From Taeniopygia guttata (taxonomy: Eukaryota; Chordata; Aves; Passeriformes; Estrildidae): 64,000 bases of DNA. The position numbers and the translations under genes are program-made. Of this stretch, positions 21,505 through 35,900 are shown piece by piece (within the stretch, counting starts at the first letter, position 1; the number at the start of each line of letters is the position of its first letter). The stretch spans positions 26,862,001 to 26,926,000 of the forward strand of contig NC_133024.1 in NCBI RefSeq assembly GCF_048771995.1, read 5' to 3'. The notes beneath the pieces were generated by a model. It was given only the letters and a program-made list of their open reading frames with translations, did not search any database and was not told where the DNA came from.

Positions 21505-24500
21505 ATCTCGGAATCATCAATACTTCAGATTCTGACAGGCAGTGATGGCACTAACCCCTCTCCTGGGCGCTGGCATCCCGGGCTGTGCCTGCACTTTCGG
21601 GATGGCACCTGGCTCTGCCGGCATCGGGCATCACTCCCGTGGCACAGCCTGCTGGGGCAGGGGCTGCTGACCCAGACATTTAGGACCATCAGTTAAAATG
21701 GGTCAAAATTAATAAAGCTGAGCTGATGTTTGCTGTTCCCATGCAGGAAGGGATTAGTCCAGTTGTGAAAGCATGGGACACTCTGTGGTGTCAGAGAAAC
21801 TGCGTGTTGTGTGTTCACAGAAGTGTCCCTCCAGCCACACTCATTGCCAGCCTCAACCCAAATCAACCTCATCTTTGGGCTCACTAATCTCAGTCACTGC
21901 CCTGGACACCTGATCAAATATTGCTGCCTGTTTCTACCCCTTTGCCTGGTTTCCATGGCAGAACTTCTCCCCTTTTACCACAGCAGGCAGGACACTCTGG
22001 TCTTCGCTCCTTCTTAAACATACAGCACAGGAACCAACAAGTCCATATGGCCTGGGACTTGCAAGAAGGTTCTAACATCTCTTTTAATAATCCTTAAGCT
22101 AAATACCACAAGGCAGAATGGATAGAAAGAAAAAAAAAAACCAAAACAACCTACAAGCCTATATCCATACACTGTGTTTGCAGATTACCTTAGAAAAGAC
22201 CTTGTTAAAAAAAAAAATAGAAACCTTCTAAAAGTCCAAATCAGTTTTTTTTTTCAGATTTTTTTTTAGTCACTTTTTGGCTGACTCAGCTGACCATTCT
22301 GTTGAGTTGGTGAGATGATGATATTTGCTCTGCAGCAGACGTTCCAGGCTGCAGTCAGCAGGTTTATGAATTTTCTAAATGCATCTCTGCTTATCCTTTA
22401 GTTTTTGCCTTTGGAGATTTGCCAGGTAGGGGTTTAAGCCCTATGGTTCTACATTTCTGCAAGTTGGTGGGCAAGCTTTTGGAAATCTCAGCACAAATTG
22501 CTGGCATAAATTAGCCCATTTCATTCTGTCTCCAACTTGAAAACTTTTTTTCTCTTGGAAAAGTGGCATTAAACCAGAAAAGAGGGTTGAAGTTTTAGCC
22601 CATCATGTGAGAGGAAAGAGGATGGACACAGTTGCTGTGTATGGGGGATGGTTTTGGCTGTTTGTTTCTTTAAAAGCAGACATAAATACCTGCAATTTCA
22701 TCAGACTTGAGGTTCTTTTTTTTTTTTTTTTTTAATTTTATTCTATTTAGAAAATTAGATTTTGATTGTTCTCTTTTTCCTGGAAGACTTGAGACAATTC
22801 AAGCAAGGGGAAAAAAACAAGAACAACCAAGAGGCTCAAAAATATTTTAGTCAAAGAAACAATTCAAAACATCTATATTTTATGTCGGTTCCTTTTAGCA
22901 GCAGTTTGTCTCCAGATGTCTGGCAAGTGGTCACAAGAAGCACTTTATGTGAAAATTCAAAGAGTGGCCACTGCTTCAGCCAGCAATGGACAAGGTTTCC
23001 ATCTCTGTTTACCTGACCATCTTCCTGCAGGAAACAGGAGTGCGACAGGAGACCTTGGGGCAAGCAGATTGTGCAAGGAGAGCTCAATTCAGGATTAAAC
23101 AACAAATATATATTTAAAAATCTCTATTTAAAAATAATCCCAAACCCAAACCCCTTTTCATCTACTGTGGGGGTTTTATATTACCAGGAAGCAAATGATC
23201 AACAACACCTGAAACTCAGCAGAGCCACAAATTGCCTGTGACCTTTTGGAAATCACAAGAGACTGTCACCCCATGACTTTGTCTGTGCTAGCAATATTGC
23301 AAAGGGCTGACTCTCTCCACAGGAAGAGCCCTTTTTCTACTTGGGGAGGACACTTCAGCTTAGCTGATATGGATTGTCTCTTGGGAAGGTTTGAAATTTT
23401 CCTTGGGAAACCTTGTTCCAGTTGGATCACTGGCTTTGTCCAGCTGAGGAGCTTTTGCAAAACATGAATGGAGCTTTAGTTGTTAAAACTTCGTGGGGAA
23501 AAAGGGAGGCAGAGCTGCATTGCTGCATTTCTGCTCTTGGTCTTGGAAAAAAGATCCAATTGCAATTGCACTTGCATGTAGTTGCATTTGTGTGCAGCTG
23601 GGCTCAGGGCTGCCCCTATAATTGTATTTATCAATTTGTTTTCCAGAATAAAAAGTTAATTACTCCTTATGAAGCTTGGAAAGTAGTAAGAGCAGGATGC
23701 ATGGAAGTTTAAATGGATGTGACCTTTCAAAAGATTGTCTGCCAGCAGGAAAGCAAATGCTCAAGGAAAAATAGTAAGGTTTAAGAAAGTGAAATATTTA
23801 AAATAAAAAAAGGAAAAGGAAATCCCCATTTGGGCCAGCAAATAATATCCTCAAAGTTTATTCTTTGGTTGAAGACAATCCTATTCTTTCTGTCTCTTTT
23901 TCTGGGCAGTCACAAGGTGCCCAGGACCTGTGATTGATGTGCCTGGCCATGCTGTGTATCTGTCCTGGGGCAATTGGCCTGCATGAACCAGAACTGAGCC
24001 CAGGTTAAAAAACAACAGCTTTTTTGGGCTTGAGAAACAGAGCACCTCATTCCCCTGACCCTCTCCTGCATCTTGCCAGGGGACTTTTGTGGGCTGTGCA
24101 GGCTCCCTGCTGTATTGCCTAGTCCTTGGGAGAGAGCTCCAACACTGCCCCCATCCTCCCTGCTGCTCCTTCCCATGTGAGGCTACTCCACTGTGCATAT
24201 GAAAATAACTTGTATGTCCCAGTTTATTATTTCTCCTGAGCAGATGAAAGGGTTGGAGGCTGATCAGAGCAGAGGAGTCTCCTGGTGAGTTCATTCTTCA
24301 AAAGTTCGTGATGGCTGCTTCTTGTTAGGGCTTGCTGTAGTGCCAGGAGAAAAGAATAATTCTCTCTGGATTCATGTGCACCTCCCTTTACTGCAGTCCT
24401 GGAGTGGCTGCAGTTGCTCTGCTCTTGGGATTTTTCAGACACAGCAAACTCTCTGCTGTTTAGACTGCAGGGGATGCTGGCAGCTGGGGATGGAGGGCTG

Positions 24501-27500
24501 GGAGCAGCATGAGCTCCCAGCTGTGTAGAGCAGCCACGGGCACGGCACCGACCTTGCCAGCAGTGCCAGGTGCAGGCACGGATGCTGTGATCCACCAAAC
24601 AACAATTGGAGCATCCAGTGGGTTCCTAAACAGCTTTGCTCTTCCTCATCCCAAAAACCTCGGCTGAAAGCCCCTGAGGAAGTGTCTGGAGTCAGCATGT
24701 TTGATTCAACATGGATGGTTTAAAACTGCAGTGAGCTGTGCTGTGGGGTGGGCACACACAGGAACTGCTCGCTGCCCCTGCCATCCGTGCTGGCTGCTCC
24801 AGGGTTGTGGTGAATTCCCTTGGGCTGCCTCAGGAGCATTGCAAGGCCAGCCTAAGGAAGCATCCCTGCATCAGAAAACCTTCCTGCTGGCTGCAGTGTG
24901 TTTTCCACAGATGTAAGGACAATTGCTAGTTGTACGACTTGCTGCCACTCTGAATCAATAAAATGACTTACATCCATCCGCAAACAGTGACAGGCCTTTC
25001 CAAATCAGGTGCTGAAAAGGTGTTGCATTTTGAGTTCCTTGGAAATGAGCCACTGGGAGATGGGGCAGGAGGGAGCAATGGATTTTGCAGGGGGGCAGCC
25101 CCAATGTCTATTTTTAGTAACTCACTTTGAAAGTTCATTGCTGATTGTGAATTATTTCTGTGCTGTGGCTTCTGTAATGACTGTGTAGCCAGTTTGGCTG
25201 GCTAATGGTAGCAGTGATGATTACAGTGCACAGAGTGAGACATTTAAATGCAATGCAGCAGTAGAGAATTTGCCTAACTGCACCAGTGGCTATAAAAATG
25301 TCTAAAAGGGCATCTTTATTTATGGCCACTCCATCGGCAAAAACTCCACCTGCTCCACCACCTTCTTTTGGTCTCAATATGCTCTGACGGACAAAGCACT
25401 CATCCCACACCCCTGGGCTCTGCTGTCCTGAGCTGGCACATCAGCAGGTCCCACTGATGGCTGACTGCACCAGCCAGGCTCCAGAACATTTGTGCATCTT
25501 CTTCTTCATGGTTGTCAGTTCTTGGGGTTTAACATTTTATTATTATTATTTTCTAAATCCTTGGATCAGCCCCTCAAAAATGTTTTGGTGTATGACTGTA
25601 ATAAAGTCCAGTTCAAAGAGATGCTCAAGTGCAAACAAAGGCACAACAGGACATGGAGCATTTCCTTTCCCTTCAACGTAACTACTTCACTGGGATCTGC
25701 CAAAAGAAGCTATCCTACCATCACCATAAAATATGTTTGCATTTTTCAGATGCTCTTGTCTGGTCTCATAAAGACCAGCTCTTCTGCTTAGTGCTCTCTC
25801 TTTGATGACTCCGGCCTTAGCAAAATTCTCGTTCAATGTTATCATTCAGACCATAATGTTGACCTTTAGTTGGTCTCTGCTCTACTGAGCCTCTTACCAA
25901 GTTCAGATTTCCTACTGACAGTGTGTGCAAGCTCCTGCATGTGTTTTCATAACAAATCAGAGAGGCTCACATTACTGAAACCTGTTCAGTACCTTTGGAA
26001 GAATCCTCAGAAGTCCACTGGGAGCAGAAGAGGGGGATTGCTCCTGGCCAGCAATGAAGAGCACTGTCAGGGAGAGTTTCAGCTATGCCCAGCAGTTTTC
26101 CCCTTGCTGGCAAACTCCAAGGGTTGGATGGGCTGGATTAATGAGGCTTTACCTACTTACAGGGACAGGTTCAATGATCTCAGATCTGCTCTTTCTTTCT
26201 CCACTCTTCTGTGCTCAGGTGAGCACTTGCCAGGCTGGGTCATCGACTCTCTTTTTGGATCTCCCATTACTATTTCACCTCTGGGGCCTTGCAGCTGGTG
26301 GAGGAGGTGGCCCAAAAACTTTTAGGAACTCCTGAATCCACATAGGATGCGTACTCCTCTGAGGGCTGTTGCATTATGCTTCACTCATTATTGCTGCTGG
26401 CTGCTACTGAAGAGAACAGGTTCCAAGGACTGTGGATTCACCTGCCCCAAACTGCACACTTTGCATCCCATGAAGAGGGTGCCAATGGATCAATGAGCCA
26501 GAGAACCAGCAGAGATAATGAACCCCAGCCAGGCCTTTCCCTTACTACCACTATTAATTCAGTCAAGGGGCCATTTTCACCTTCCCTGTTCTTGTGGAGA
26601 TGTTCATTGGTGTTAGCCTTCAATATGCAAAGCCACCTTTGAAATGTCCTTTCTGGGCAGATAGGGTAACATCTTGTTACAAGTAAGTAAACCTGCTCAG
26701 ATGATGTAAAAACAGCTTTTCCAGCCAAATCATTAGCAATACCTAAGTGTGTCCAAGTTGTGATGGCAGCCAGATGCTGCTATTAAACCTTTAAACCACA
26801 GCGAGCTCCTTGCTGCACAGATGTCCTGGTGAGAATGAGAATCAGGGTTTGCAAATATCTCTTTCACTGAAACAAGCGTGATGAGCTGATGGAAGACACT
26901 GGGCCTGTTCTGTGGGAAGAACACCTACCCCAGGGCAGGACACTCATGTACCAATATTTCTGTCTGCTCCTGTGCAGCATTGCTCTGTGGTAGGTGTCAG
27001 TTTATTAGGAGTGTCATGCTACAAACCAAACCTACAAACAAGACTCAATTGTGAATGCTCCTATTGATAAAGTAGCTCTATGGCTACGTTTGAAACTTGA
27101 TCTGCAGCCCTTTCTTCAAGCAGGAGGCCAGATTACAGCCCAGTTGCACTGAGCACGCAGCATCCATGTGCCAGGCCAGGACAGCAGCTTGGACAGCAGC
27201 TCAGGTTTGTGGCAATCATGAAGACCCTCTCACCCAAAGCATTCCTTAGTCATACCCAGAATCCTCTTTCCTGAAAGTACCAGGTATGCAGGAGATTTTT
27301 GGGAAAAGATGGACAACACAAGACCCTTATTGCTCTGTGACAGGCCACACTGTTGGTCCCAGCAGAGGTGTTGAGTACACCACTCTAGAGCTTCATTAAA
27401 ACGTTAACAATTAAATTATTTTTCTTATCAACTACTTAAAAATTGCTTTTGCTTTCTGAAAAATAACAACATGCAACAAGAACAAATCATCAAGCTGAGC

Positions 27501-29519
27501 CTTTCTTCTGTTTACCATTCATGTCAGTTCCTAGTGAGTTACAGGACCTTCCCAATGGACTGAGATTAAGCCCACCACATTTGCCCACAGCTTCCTTAGT
27601 GGATGGATCTGAAAATCACATGTGCAGGCAGCAAATGAGCGGCAGGTACCAGGCAGAGATGTGTCAGGGTCACACTGACTGGCACAGTGCAGAACTGGTT
27701 CTAGTCCAGGACCAGTCTATCCTGAGCATTTCTGCAGGACCTGGCTCAGGGTACTCCTGCCATTACTGGCTACCTGGATACAAAGCCAGATCCTGCTCCC
27801 AAAATCAGTTCCACTCTGAAGCATCAGTATTAGAGGACACTGAACTGTTTTTGGCATCTTCCACAGAACAAGGGTAGGAATTTAACAACTTTCCTCTCTA
27901 CCCCCTTGAAAAATAGGCGAGGAATAAACTGTGGTTGATGGGAGGAATGAAGGAGAAGAGGCTCTGGTACCTACATCTTTACTGGAACAAGGACTTCTCA
28001 TAACAGCTCGGTGAAAGTATTGAGCACACACAGTAACATTTTGAGTTTTGCTGCTCTTGTGCTAACCACACTGTAATGGCAAGCAGTCCTGCCACATCTG
28101 GATGAGGAATCTGGTTTTCAAGGGAAGCACAGCTGAGAAAGGTTTCAAACAGGATCTGATTGACCGATTAAAAACAGATGCTGCGCTGGCAGACAAGCTG
28201 CTGTGGATCATCTGATACAATCCCCTTCCCCTCGTTTCTGTACATAATGTCCTTCCAAGCAAAGCCACCTCCTCCATAGCTATGTCTAAATTGCATTTGG
28301 AATCTTGGCATCTTTTCAGTTATACATATTGAGAATGGTTTTGCCATTTAAAATATTTCAGGGGGATTGCAGAATCAAGCAGTAGACTGCTTATCAGAAA
28401 TCCACCTGGTACTCAAAGAGGCAGAGGCCATGTTGCAGAGGGCTCAGGGCTGCAGCATTTTAATCCCTGCAGTCCTTAACCTTTACACAGCACTCTCCCC
28501 CCTTCTCCTGAAGGATGGAGCTATATCAGCTCTGGAACCAGAGAGGAACATCCTCCACACCACCTCACACACTGCTTTAATTTTAAGCATATGAGCAAAG
28601 AAGGTTCTGTATTGCAATACTGAGGCATGAAACATCTTTCTCTCATTGGAAGGAAACAGCACCTTGCAGCAGGTTTGCTTGCCTCTACCTGCTCCAGTAT
28701 GTTCAGAATGGCTCAGGGCTGCATTAGCTGCTCACCCACATCCTCACCTTGGCCTAGCACAGAGACTGGACATTGCACATTGCTAAGTCTCTGTACTCAG
28801 TTTGTCATCCCTCTCATTTGGGGATTATTACTTTCCTGTGGAGACTGAAGATAATCCAGTAGGCCAGTTGCCATAGGAGTACTGGCTATATATTGCTGTT
28901 AGTCCTCCCTGGCACTGGAGGATGACAAATTGAATTGTTCCAGGTAGTTTTCTTTTTTCTCTCTTCCCCAAATACAGCTGAAACAATTCCCTTACTCTCC
29001 CAAGACTGCACTTGCTAACAGAAGTCACTTGGATCAGTTCCTATTTAGCCAGAATCAACATAGTCAGGAATTCCTGTATTATACTTAGAGGCGCAAACAA
29101 GTTTCAGACCAGGACTAGCTGGTTGCTTGGTCACAAATGTAACAGGAGATTCATCCCAGAGAGGCCAAGGAAAGGGGATAACTCCTTTTGCTCTTGTTTT
29201 TCAGTTTGACAGGGAGAAGGGCTGGTATCAGCTTGCTGAATAGCAGAACCATCTAAATTGATTTCACATGGAGTGTCTGTTCTCAGCAGCAGGATGCTAA
29301 TCCTGAGCAGCACTGCAGCCACAGGAGGGCTCAGGGACAGAGTGGGGAGAAGGCTTCTTTCACCACAAAGCTGAGGCAACAGAGGCATCTGCAGTAGGAA
29401 AAAGGGGTTCAGGCGACCACTGGGGAAGAGATGTCCACAAAATTCAGCAGCTCTGTTTTCATCCTCAGCTTTTGTGAGCAAGAGAGTACAGGAAAAAAGA
29501 ACAGTGTACATGGCAAACA
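21505..29519. other. Intergenic DNA with no recognised gene
   Basis: About 8 kb of ordinary-looking sequence. It contains simple tracts, such as A-runs near 22130 and 22208, T-runs near 22244 and 22260, and an 18-base T-run at 22716-22733. Short open frames on both strands have no recognisable products. In mammals the gene beyond GDAP2 is TENT5C, and nothing resembling it is seen here. Confidence 0.5.
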
Positions 29520-29524
29520 AGGCA

Positions 29525-29705
29525 CAAGAACAGGTTGTCCAGAGAATCTGTGGATGCCCCATCCCTGGAACTGCTCAAGGCCAGGTTGGATGGGGCTTTG
29601 AACAACATGGTCTAGTAAAAGGTGTCCTTGCCCATGGCAGGGGAGATGGAGCTAGATGACCTTTTAGGTCCCTTCCAAAACCCAAACCATTCTGTGACTC
29701 TGTAA
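29525..29705 (+). mobile_element. CR1 LINE 3' end fragment
   Basis: The segment contains CAGGTTGTCCAGAGAATCTG, CCATCCCTGGAACTGCTCAA, GGCCAGGTTGGATGGGGC, TAGATGACCTTTTAGGTCCC and AACCCAAACCATTCTGTGAC in the order typical of the CR1 3' untranslated region, ending in two octamer-like units (ATTCTGTG, ACTCTGTA). It is 5'-truncated, as most avian CR1 copies are, and carries no reverse transcriptase sequence. Confidence 0.88.
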
Positions 29706-32169
29706 AATCACCCTGGCTCAAAGGCCTGCAGACATTCTGACTTTACCCACAACTTCTTGCCACTTCCCAACAGCATCCAGTTGAGAAATCAGCACAACAC
29801 TCACCAAGAGCAGCAGCCACCAGGTAATTTATCTGTCACTGCCTTGGCAATTGCTACAAACTCAGCCTGGGCAAATGAGAACAGGTAAGCCCAGCCACTG
29901 AGTCACCTGTAAATGGTCAGGCTCAAGACGTCTAATGGCAGTGGCACTGAGAGAACACAGGATTTGTCAGAACAGGGTGGCCAAGGAGCACCTGAGCACC
30001 ACAGCTCAGTTTTACTGACAACAGTGCTGCTACTCTACCACTCTAACACCCTGGGCCATACTGAGGTGCATAATGACCCTCATAATTACACTGATACACT
30101 TCCCTAAGGAGACTCCCCTTTTTGAGCCTGCAGATGGTGTAAGATGGCATTAAGCAAGACAATAAACCCTTCATCAGGACTTTTAATGCTGCAGTGGGTA
30201 GGGATAATAAAATGCAGTTATGACATACACAGACTGCCTCCCTGGCCACCTTCCAGAGGACAGCATTGTGTCCACCTTTAACTGGGGCAGGCCAGCATTT
30301 GTCACTGCCTGAAACAAATGCAGCTCAGCTGGTTTAACGCAGTTTTTTGCATCTTAGAATTGAGCAATGAAACATTTTAATAGCAGTGAATATCCTGAGC
30401 ATTTCAATGATTAGGGTTTCTTCACTGTAACATTACTTTTTCAAATATCTCCATTAAAAACATAAAACTGGTAAATTGCACAACTCTAGATTCACTGGAA
30501 AATGTAGGAGCTTTGCAGCACAATCCAGGGTCTGTCTTGCCACTAAGATTTGCAAGACTTGGGTAAAAAAAAAAAGATTTAAAGCAAAGTCTTTCAAGGG
30601 AAAAATATACACAATAAGATGCACGGTGCCAAAATCTCCTTTCTGCTCTGCAAGTGCTCTGGATGCACATTCACACTTCACTGAGCCAAATAATTTCTGA
30701 AAATGACTGCACGTTTGGAAAACGTGCAGACTGAGTCCTAACAAGAACTGTTTAGTTTTATGACTGTGAGCCATCTGTGAGCTAAAGGGACAGAAACCAT
30801 CTAAAAACTGTCAAGCTGAGTGTTTGGTTTCCACAATAAGCTCTGAATCACCTTTAATCTGCCCATTTAAGTGCACGCAGGCAGTTCTGCAACAGCCCCA
30901 CTGGAAATGCCATGGGTGTGGAAAACAGCAGATGGTTAACGGGGGTGGAAAGCTGCACAAATCGTTAGAGAAGCATGGAAAATTCAGTGCTGGCTGCTAT
31001 AAAAGTCACTAGGCAAGGGCAGCTGTAAACAGCCAGGTGAAAAGAGGCAGGAGGGACATGTGGTAGCTGCTCTGCACAAGCTGCTGCTGTTTCCTTCTCA
31101 AAAGCCACCAGAAAAGTGCTGAATCAATCACATGTGAACAGACCATAAGGTGCAGTGCTCCCAGTATCAGCACTAAGGGAGTTTTCCATTATGCTGGAGC
31201 ATAATGGAAGTTTTATTATATTCCAGGTTTTAGCAGCACCTTGGATGTGATTATGGAATCACTTAGGGACCCTGAGGATCACTTGGAAAGCAAACCCACT
31301 TGCTTTTTATATGTTATATATAAATGACAGTTACAGCCCAGGCAAATGATTACTGTAATCTGTGACTGATAAGCTGAGGATACATGCAGGATAAACATGA
31401 TACTAAGCCAGGAGGTGAAGGTAGGAAAGAAAGGCAACTTAGTACAGCCAGTCTTACACTGCACTCCAAACTCTGACTGCAAACAGAAATCATGACATGC
31501 AATTAGATGACCAAGAGTGAATTTTTTCCCTGCTTATCCCACCAGTTTACAGTATCTTTAAACAAGAGAGGGGTATAATTTCCAACCAGCTCAACAGGCA
31601 TGAATAACCATCTTCTAGGCTATGCCACAATGACTTCTGCTAATGCTTAAATAAGGTAGTTATTGCAGAAGTGGAAAACAAGGAAAACTGAACTTTGGTA
31701 AAGAGAGAGTAGGAGATACAAGTTGGGGCAGGAAAGCAGCTAGAATTAAAGAACGAAAACCATACCATTATTTCCATATTCAGTAGTGTTGTGACATTCT
31801 TCCTACCAAGGATTTAATTCTTCTGCACTTGGGTCTGGCATCCCTGATTATGTTTTACAAGGGAGCTTTTTCCCTTCTCTTTTAGCTTCCCATGGGAAGC
31901 CCTGAAACACTTCTCACCTCCAGTTCCTCAAGTAACCTGTGGCTAAGCTCTCCTGCATATATAATTTCTGTCAAAAATCAATGAGTGTCAGTGTAACAAG
32001 AAATCAGAGGGACACTGATATCTCCAAGAAACGATCTCTGCCACCAGAGGCTGGGGTTGGAGCCATCATTTCCCCCTCCCCTCCATACACAGCTTAGGTA
32101 GATGGCATCCACTTATGCAAGCACACCTGGCCATGGCAAAGGAGAACATAAATGAGTGTAGTTAGACAA
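29706..32169. other. GDAP2 downstream flank, no gene seen
   Basis: Unique-looking AT-rich sequence. The only structured feature noticed is the palindrome at 31184-31209 beside a minus-strand AATAAA at 31212-31217. No coding frame is convincing. Confidence 0.5.
31184..31209. other. Near-perfect 26-bp palindrome
   Basis: Arms TTCCATTATGCT and AGCATAATGGAA are perfect 12-bp complements separated by GG. On the minus strand it lies directly after an AATAAA at 31212-31217, downstream of the GDAP2 stop codon. Confidence 0.7.
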
Positions 32170-32902
32170 AAGAAACCACAAATGCTTTTCAGTTTTATTC
32201 TTACTGGGACAGTAGTGGCATCCTGACATGGTCCTTCACATCATCCAATGAAAACTGACAGGGACTTTTTCAAGGCTTCTAGCAGTTTATGGGACTAAAT
32301 CCTGGAGTAATGTTGGCTTGGCTGTAGTGCTCTGTCAGCCTGCAGACATGGCATTCCCAATTTCAGATAGTTTTGCTGGGTCAAGACTAAAGTAATCAGT
32401 ACTAACAGAAAGGGAAAGTAATCAGATGTGAAACACAGACCACATGATGAGTGATGTGTCAGGCTGGTACTACACAACACTTGTACAGACCAGTCAGAAA
32501 TGGGAATTACAAACAGAGCTGGAAAATAGTAATAGCTAAAAATATGATCAAGTGCTTCTGATGGATTTCCCAGAAAAGAGAAAGTCTCTTCAGAAGAATA
32601 ATGTAACAGCTTCAAAAAACAACAATAACAGCAGCAATAACAACAAAACAAACAAATGCATCTAGTGATCTTTAAATCAGCTTTTCCATTGGATAAATAT
32701 ATTTGAAATAGTTGTACAGTTCACAGTGGCATAAAGTTCTCTGATTGCTTGAGTGCTTGAAAATATCTCATCAGTAAAAAAATACCAGAGCTGGGGGAGG
32801 AAAACCCTCTCTCTGAATTCTGTACATGGGTAAATGCACAGGTTTTGGCAGGCATCAGGTCATTGGATCCATGGGAAACTGGCAGCATCACAGGACTGCA
32901 GA
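32170..32902 (-). other. GDAP2: GDAP2 3' UTR with candidate polyadenylation site
   Basis: The first minus-strand AATAAA after the stop codon is at 32194-32199. A G/U-rich tract follows it on the minus strand (TTTGTGGTTTCTTTTGTC), as expected downstream of a cleavage site. Cleavage would fall near 32170-32180, giving about 730 nt of 3' UTR. A second AATAAA at 31212-31217 could give a longer form. Confidence 0.5.
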
Positions 32903-32950
32903 TCACAAGTCAGGGGATGGAGGATAAGAAGAATAGTAAGGCCCATTTTC
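32903..32950 (-). CDS. GDAP2: GDAP2 last coding exon and stop
   Basis: After acceptor TCATTGCAG it encodes ENGPYYSSYPPSPDL and TGA. It matches the conserved C-terminal tail and ends the gene at the usual point. Confidence 0.95.
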   Translation of the reverse strand, partial: ENGPYYSSYPPSPDL

Positions 32951-35900
32951 CTGCAATGAGAACAGAATAAGCAGTTGAACTGAAGTCTTCTCCAATACAC
33001 CTTGGTACAGTGACAGTGTCGCAGAGGCAGAAATAATTAGGTATTAGGTTTTGTTTTCCATGGGTACAGTGAGTGCCACAACTCACCCAGGAGAGGACTG
33101 TGCTGGTAAACAAGCAAACACAGGCCTTGGTTTTGCCTGTGTTTTAAGCATAAGCAGAAAATGCAAGTTAAACTTTTGCCATTGAGCCAAAGCAGTGACA
33201 CCAGGAAGCCAGGGATGTTGGCACAGCCAGTGACTCAGACAAAGCTACTAATGCAGACACACAGCTCTGGCTGCTACTTTGGAGTTACATCACATAGTCT
33301 TTGGAAGGATTTTGCCAATGCAAGCCATATTCATGCCACCATTTGGTTAGAGACCTGAGGTGCAAAAGGGAAGAAGAAGAGGGTCCTATACAAAGGCAGG
33401 GCACTTTTCTACTGTTCCATTCTTCCCTGCTGTTTTTTTTGTTTTTTGGGGGTTTTTTTTCCCCTCCTTTTTCCTGCATGCTTGTTAGTATGTGGGCCAA
33501 GGAAGATGAAACACAGCTACTATTTATTTTTTCCTGTCAGTATAAGGTGTACAGCAGCTAACACAAATTTTATCTTGTCCACAGGCTGTTAGTGTGTTAT
33601 GTTACAGTTCTTGCCTGAAGAAGGGTAGGATGCCTCTGCTTGGGCTGATGTGGACAAAAAATTCAGAGAATCATTACTCACAGAACAACACAGACTTCCC
33701 AGGAACTTTTCCTCTTCCTTCTCCCCATTCTTAAGATGTGGAAGTCAGTCCCCTTAAAGCACTTGCAGAGCAGAATGGGAGCAGCACAAGAACTGCTCTC
33801 AGGGCAGAGACTCATGGTGGCCACAGGCAGTCACTTACCCTGGCGTCGTACTCGAGGACGAAAGGGGGAAGATCAATCTGTTCTGGGGGTATGGCTGTGA
33901 ACAATTGCTGAAGGCTTTCCACATAGTGGATTTTGTCCTTTAGCCCTGAGACTGTAAAGGTTGTGAAAAACCATGCTGAGACCTGAAAATAAAACCCCAC
34001 AAAAATCAATTAACAAGGTGGTGCTTCAAAACTTTCAAGTTTAATGTAATACTCCACAGTGAAACAGGCTTGAGTTGAACTTGAAACACTAAAATCATTG
34101 TCATAACATAGCAAGGTCAGGAAGTATGCACCACTAACTGCTAGCAAGCAGTATCTTGAAAGCTTCAAACTGATGTTTGCTGACTCTACACTCACTCATC
34201 CCCAAATGCCAACTTCAGGTGCCTTTCTACAGCCCAAGAGTGACTGCACTGTCTGTGGGAGTAACTAATAACCTAATATAAACAGGAACCTACACTGCTG
34301 GGAAGCCTCAGTCTTATCTCCATAAAAACAAGGAAGCTCCAAGTCTCATGGTGTCCCAGCTGTGCACAGGCAAAGAAAGGATTCTGGAAATTTAGCAGGC
34401 AAAGAAATTCTTGCTGAACTTGTGCAAACAGATGTGTTTTTCCAAGCATATAATTTCCTTAAAACCCCATCAGTGTAGTGGCATGTTTTCACTCCAAGTT
34501 TAGCCAGTTCAGAAAATTATCTATTTGACTCTGTCACAAGCATTTTCAACCCTTTACATTGAAGTTTTCGCTCGAAAGAAAGGCCAATTAGAGTGAGAGA
34601 AAGGGAGACTTTTGGCTTTTCAAAGATTGTACTGAAATCTCCCTCCTGCCTTGGGTGGTCTGAGTGAGCTTTTGTTTTATCACCTTTTTTATCGAAGCCT
34701 TATTAATTTAACTCTACAAGAATAAGCCTATCAACTTTTTCTACAATATTTTACTTTAAGTATTCACACCTCTGTCTGTTTTGGGTACAAACAGTATAAG
34801 GAATTTTTGTTTGTGAAGACCAGTAAGATAGCAATGTAACCCTGCTTAGATTGACTGCACAAGCTTTATCTTTTCAATCCACCTTCTCCAAAATTAAGTA
34901 CTGTATTACTTATTGTTTATTCCTTTTCTTTTCTTTTCCTGGCAGACTGAAGGTAAAGGAAAAACCTGTTATACAGGCCACAAATGCTCATAGTAGTGAT
35001 CAATCACATGGTCCTGTGCAACCAGCTCTTGCTGACTCTTGTCAGTTAACAAAAAAGAAACAACACTGCAAGATAAGCCTTGAGGAAATCAAGAGTTTAA
35101 AATAAACTCTAAGATTAAGTCAATAATGATCTGCCTGAACATTATTAAAGAGAAAGACAATTCCTAAAAACTGTCCTGGAATAACTGTGCTGCCTCCTCA
35201 GAACAGCTTATTTTAATGAGAAAGGAACAATGAAAAAGAGAAAAGGAGGTAAAGAACACAACAGAACATTTGAAATCAGTTCATTATTTTGAGGGCAAAG
35301 TTAGAGATTTATGTTAGCATAAAGCAGGGATTTAGATTTTACTGGCATCCATTATTCATTATATTGTTCTAACAAGACCTCTTATGAGTGACATTAAGTG
35401 ACAGTTTAATGAGTGAAAAACACCTTCTCAATCTTGCACCAAAGAAGCATAGATTTCAAGGTGTATTATGAATGAGCTCATGAAACAATTTCTATGGATG
35501 TTTAATGTATAAAAACCTAATAGGGGATATTTTTGCAGCCATCACAAAAACTGCTGTTGGGAAAAGTGTTGTTTTCTTTTTCCCCTCCTTCCTCACACTG
35601 TACAAGCCACTGCAGCTTGGCATTACCCAGGAACACAGAGAGAAAGGAGCAGGGCAGAAATGTTTCTGGAGAATTTTTCTATTACTTCCTGTTCTTGATA
35701 ATCACAGGTTATAGAAACAGTAATACAGGAGCAGATATTTTCTTATTGGTAACAGGACACGGAACTTTAAATTAAACCACATCTCTGTTAGTGCATTGCA
35801 AGTAGAGTAAGTTATACCAGAGCAGCCAAAGAAAGTTAAAAATCTAGACATATGCTGAAGTTTCCCTTCATTTTTGTTGTCCTGATATTCTGAATCTAAA

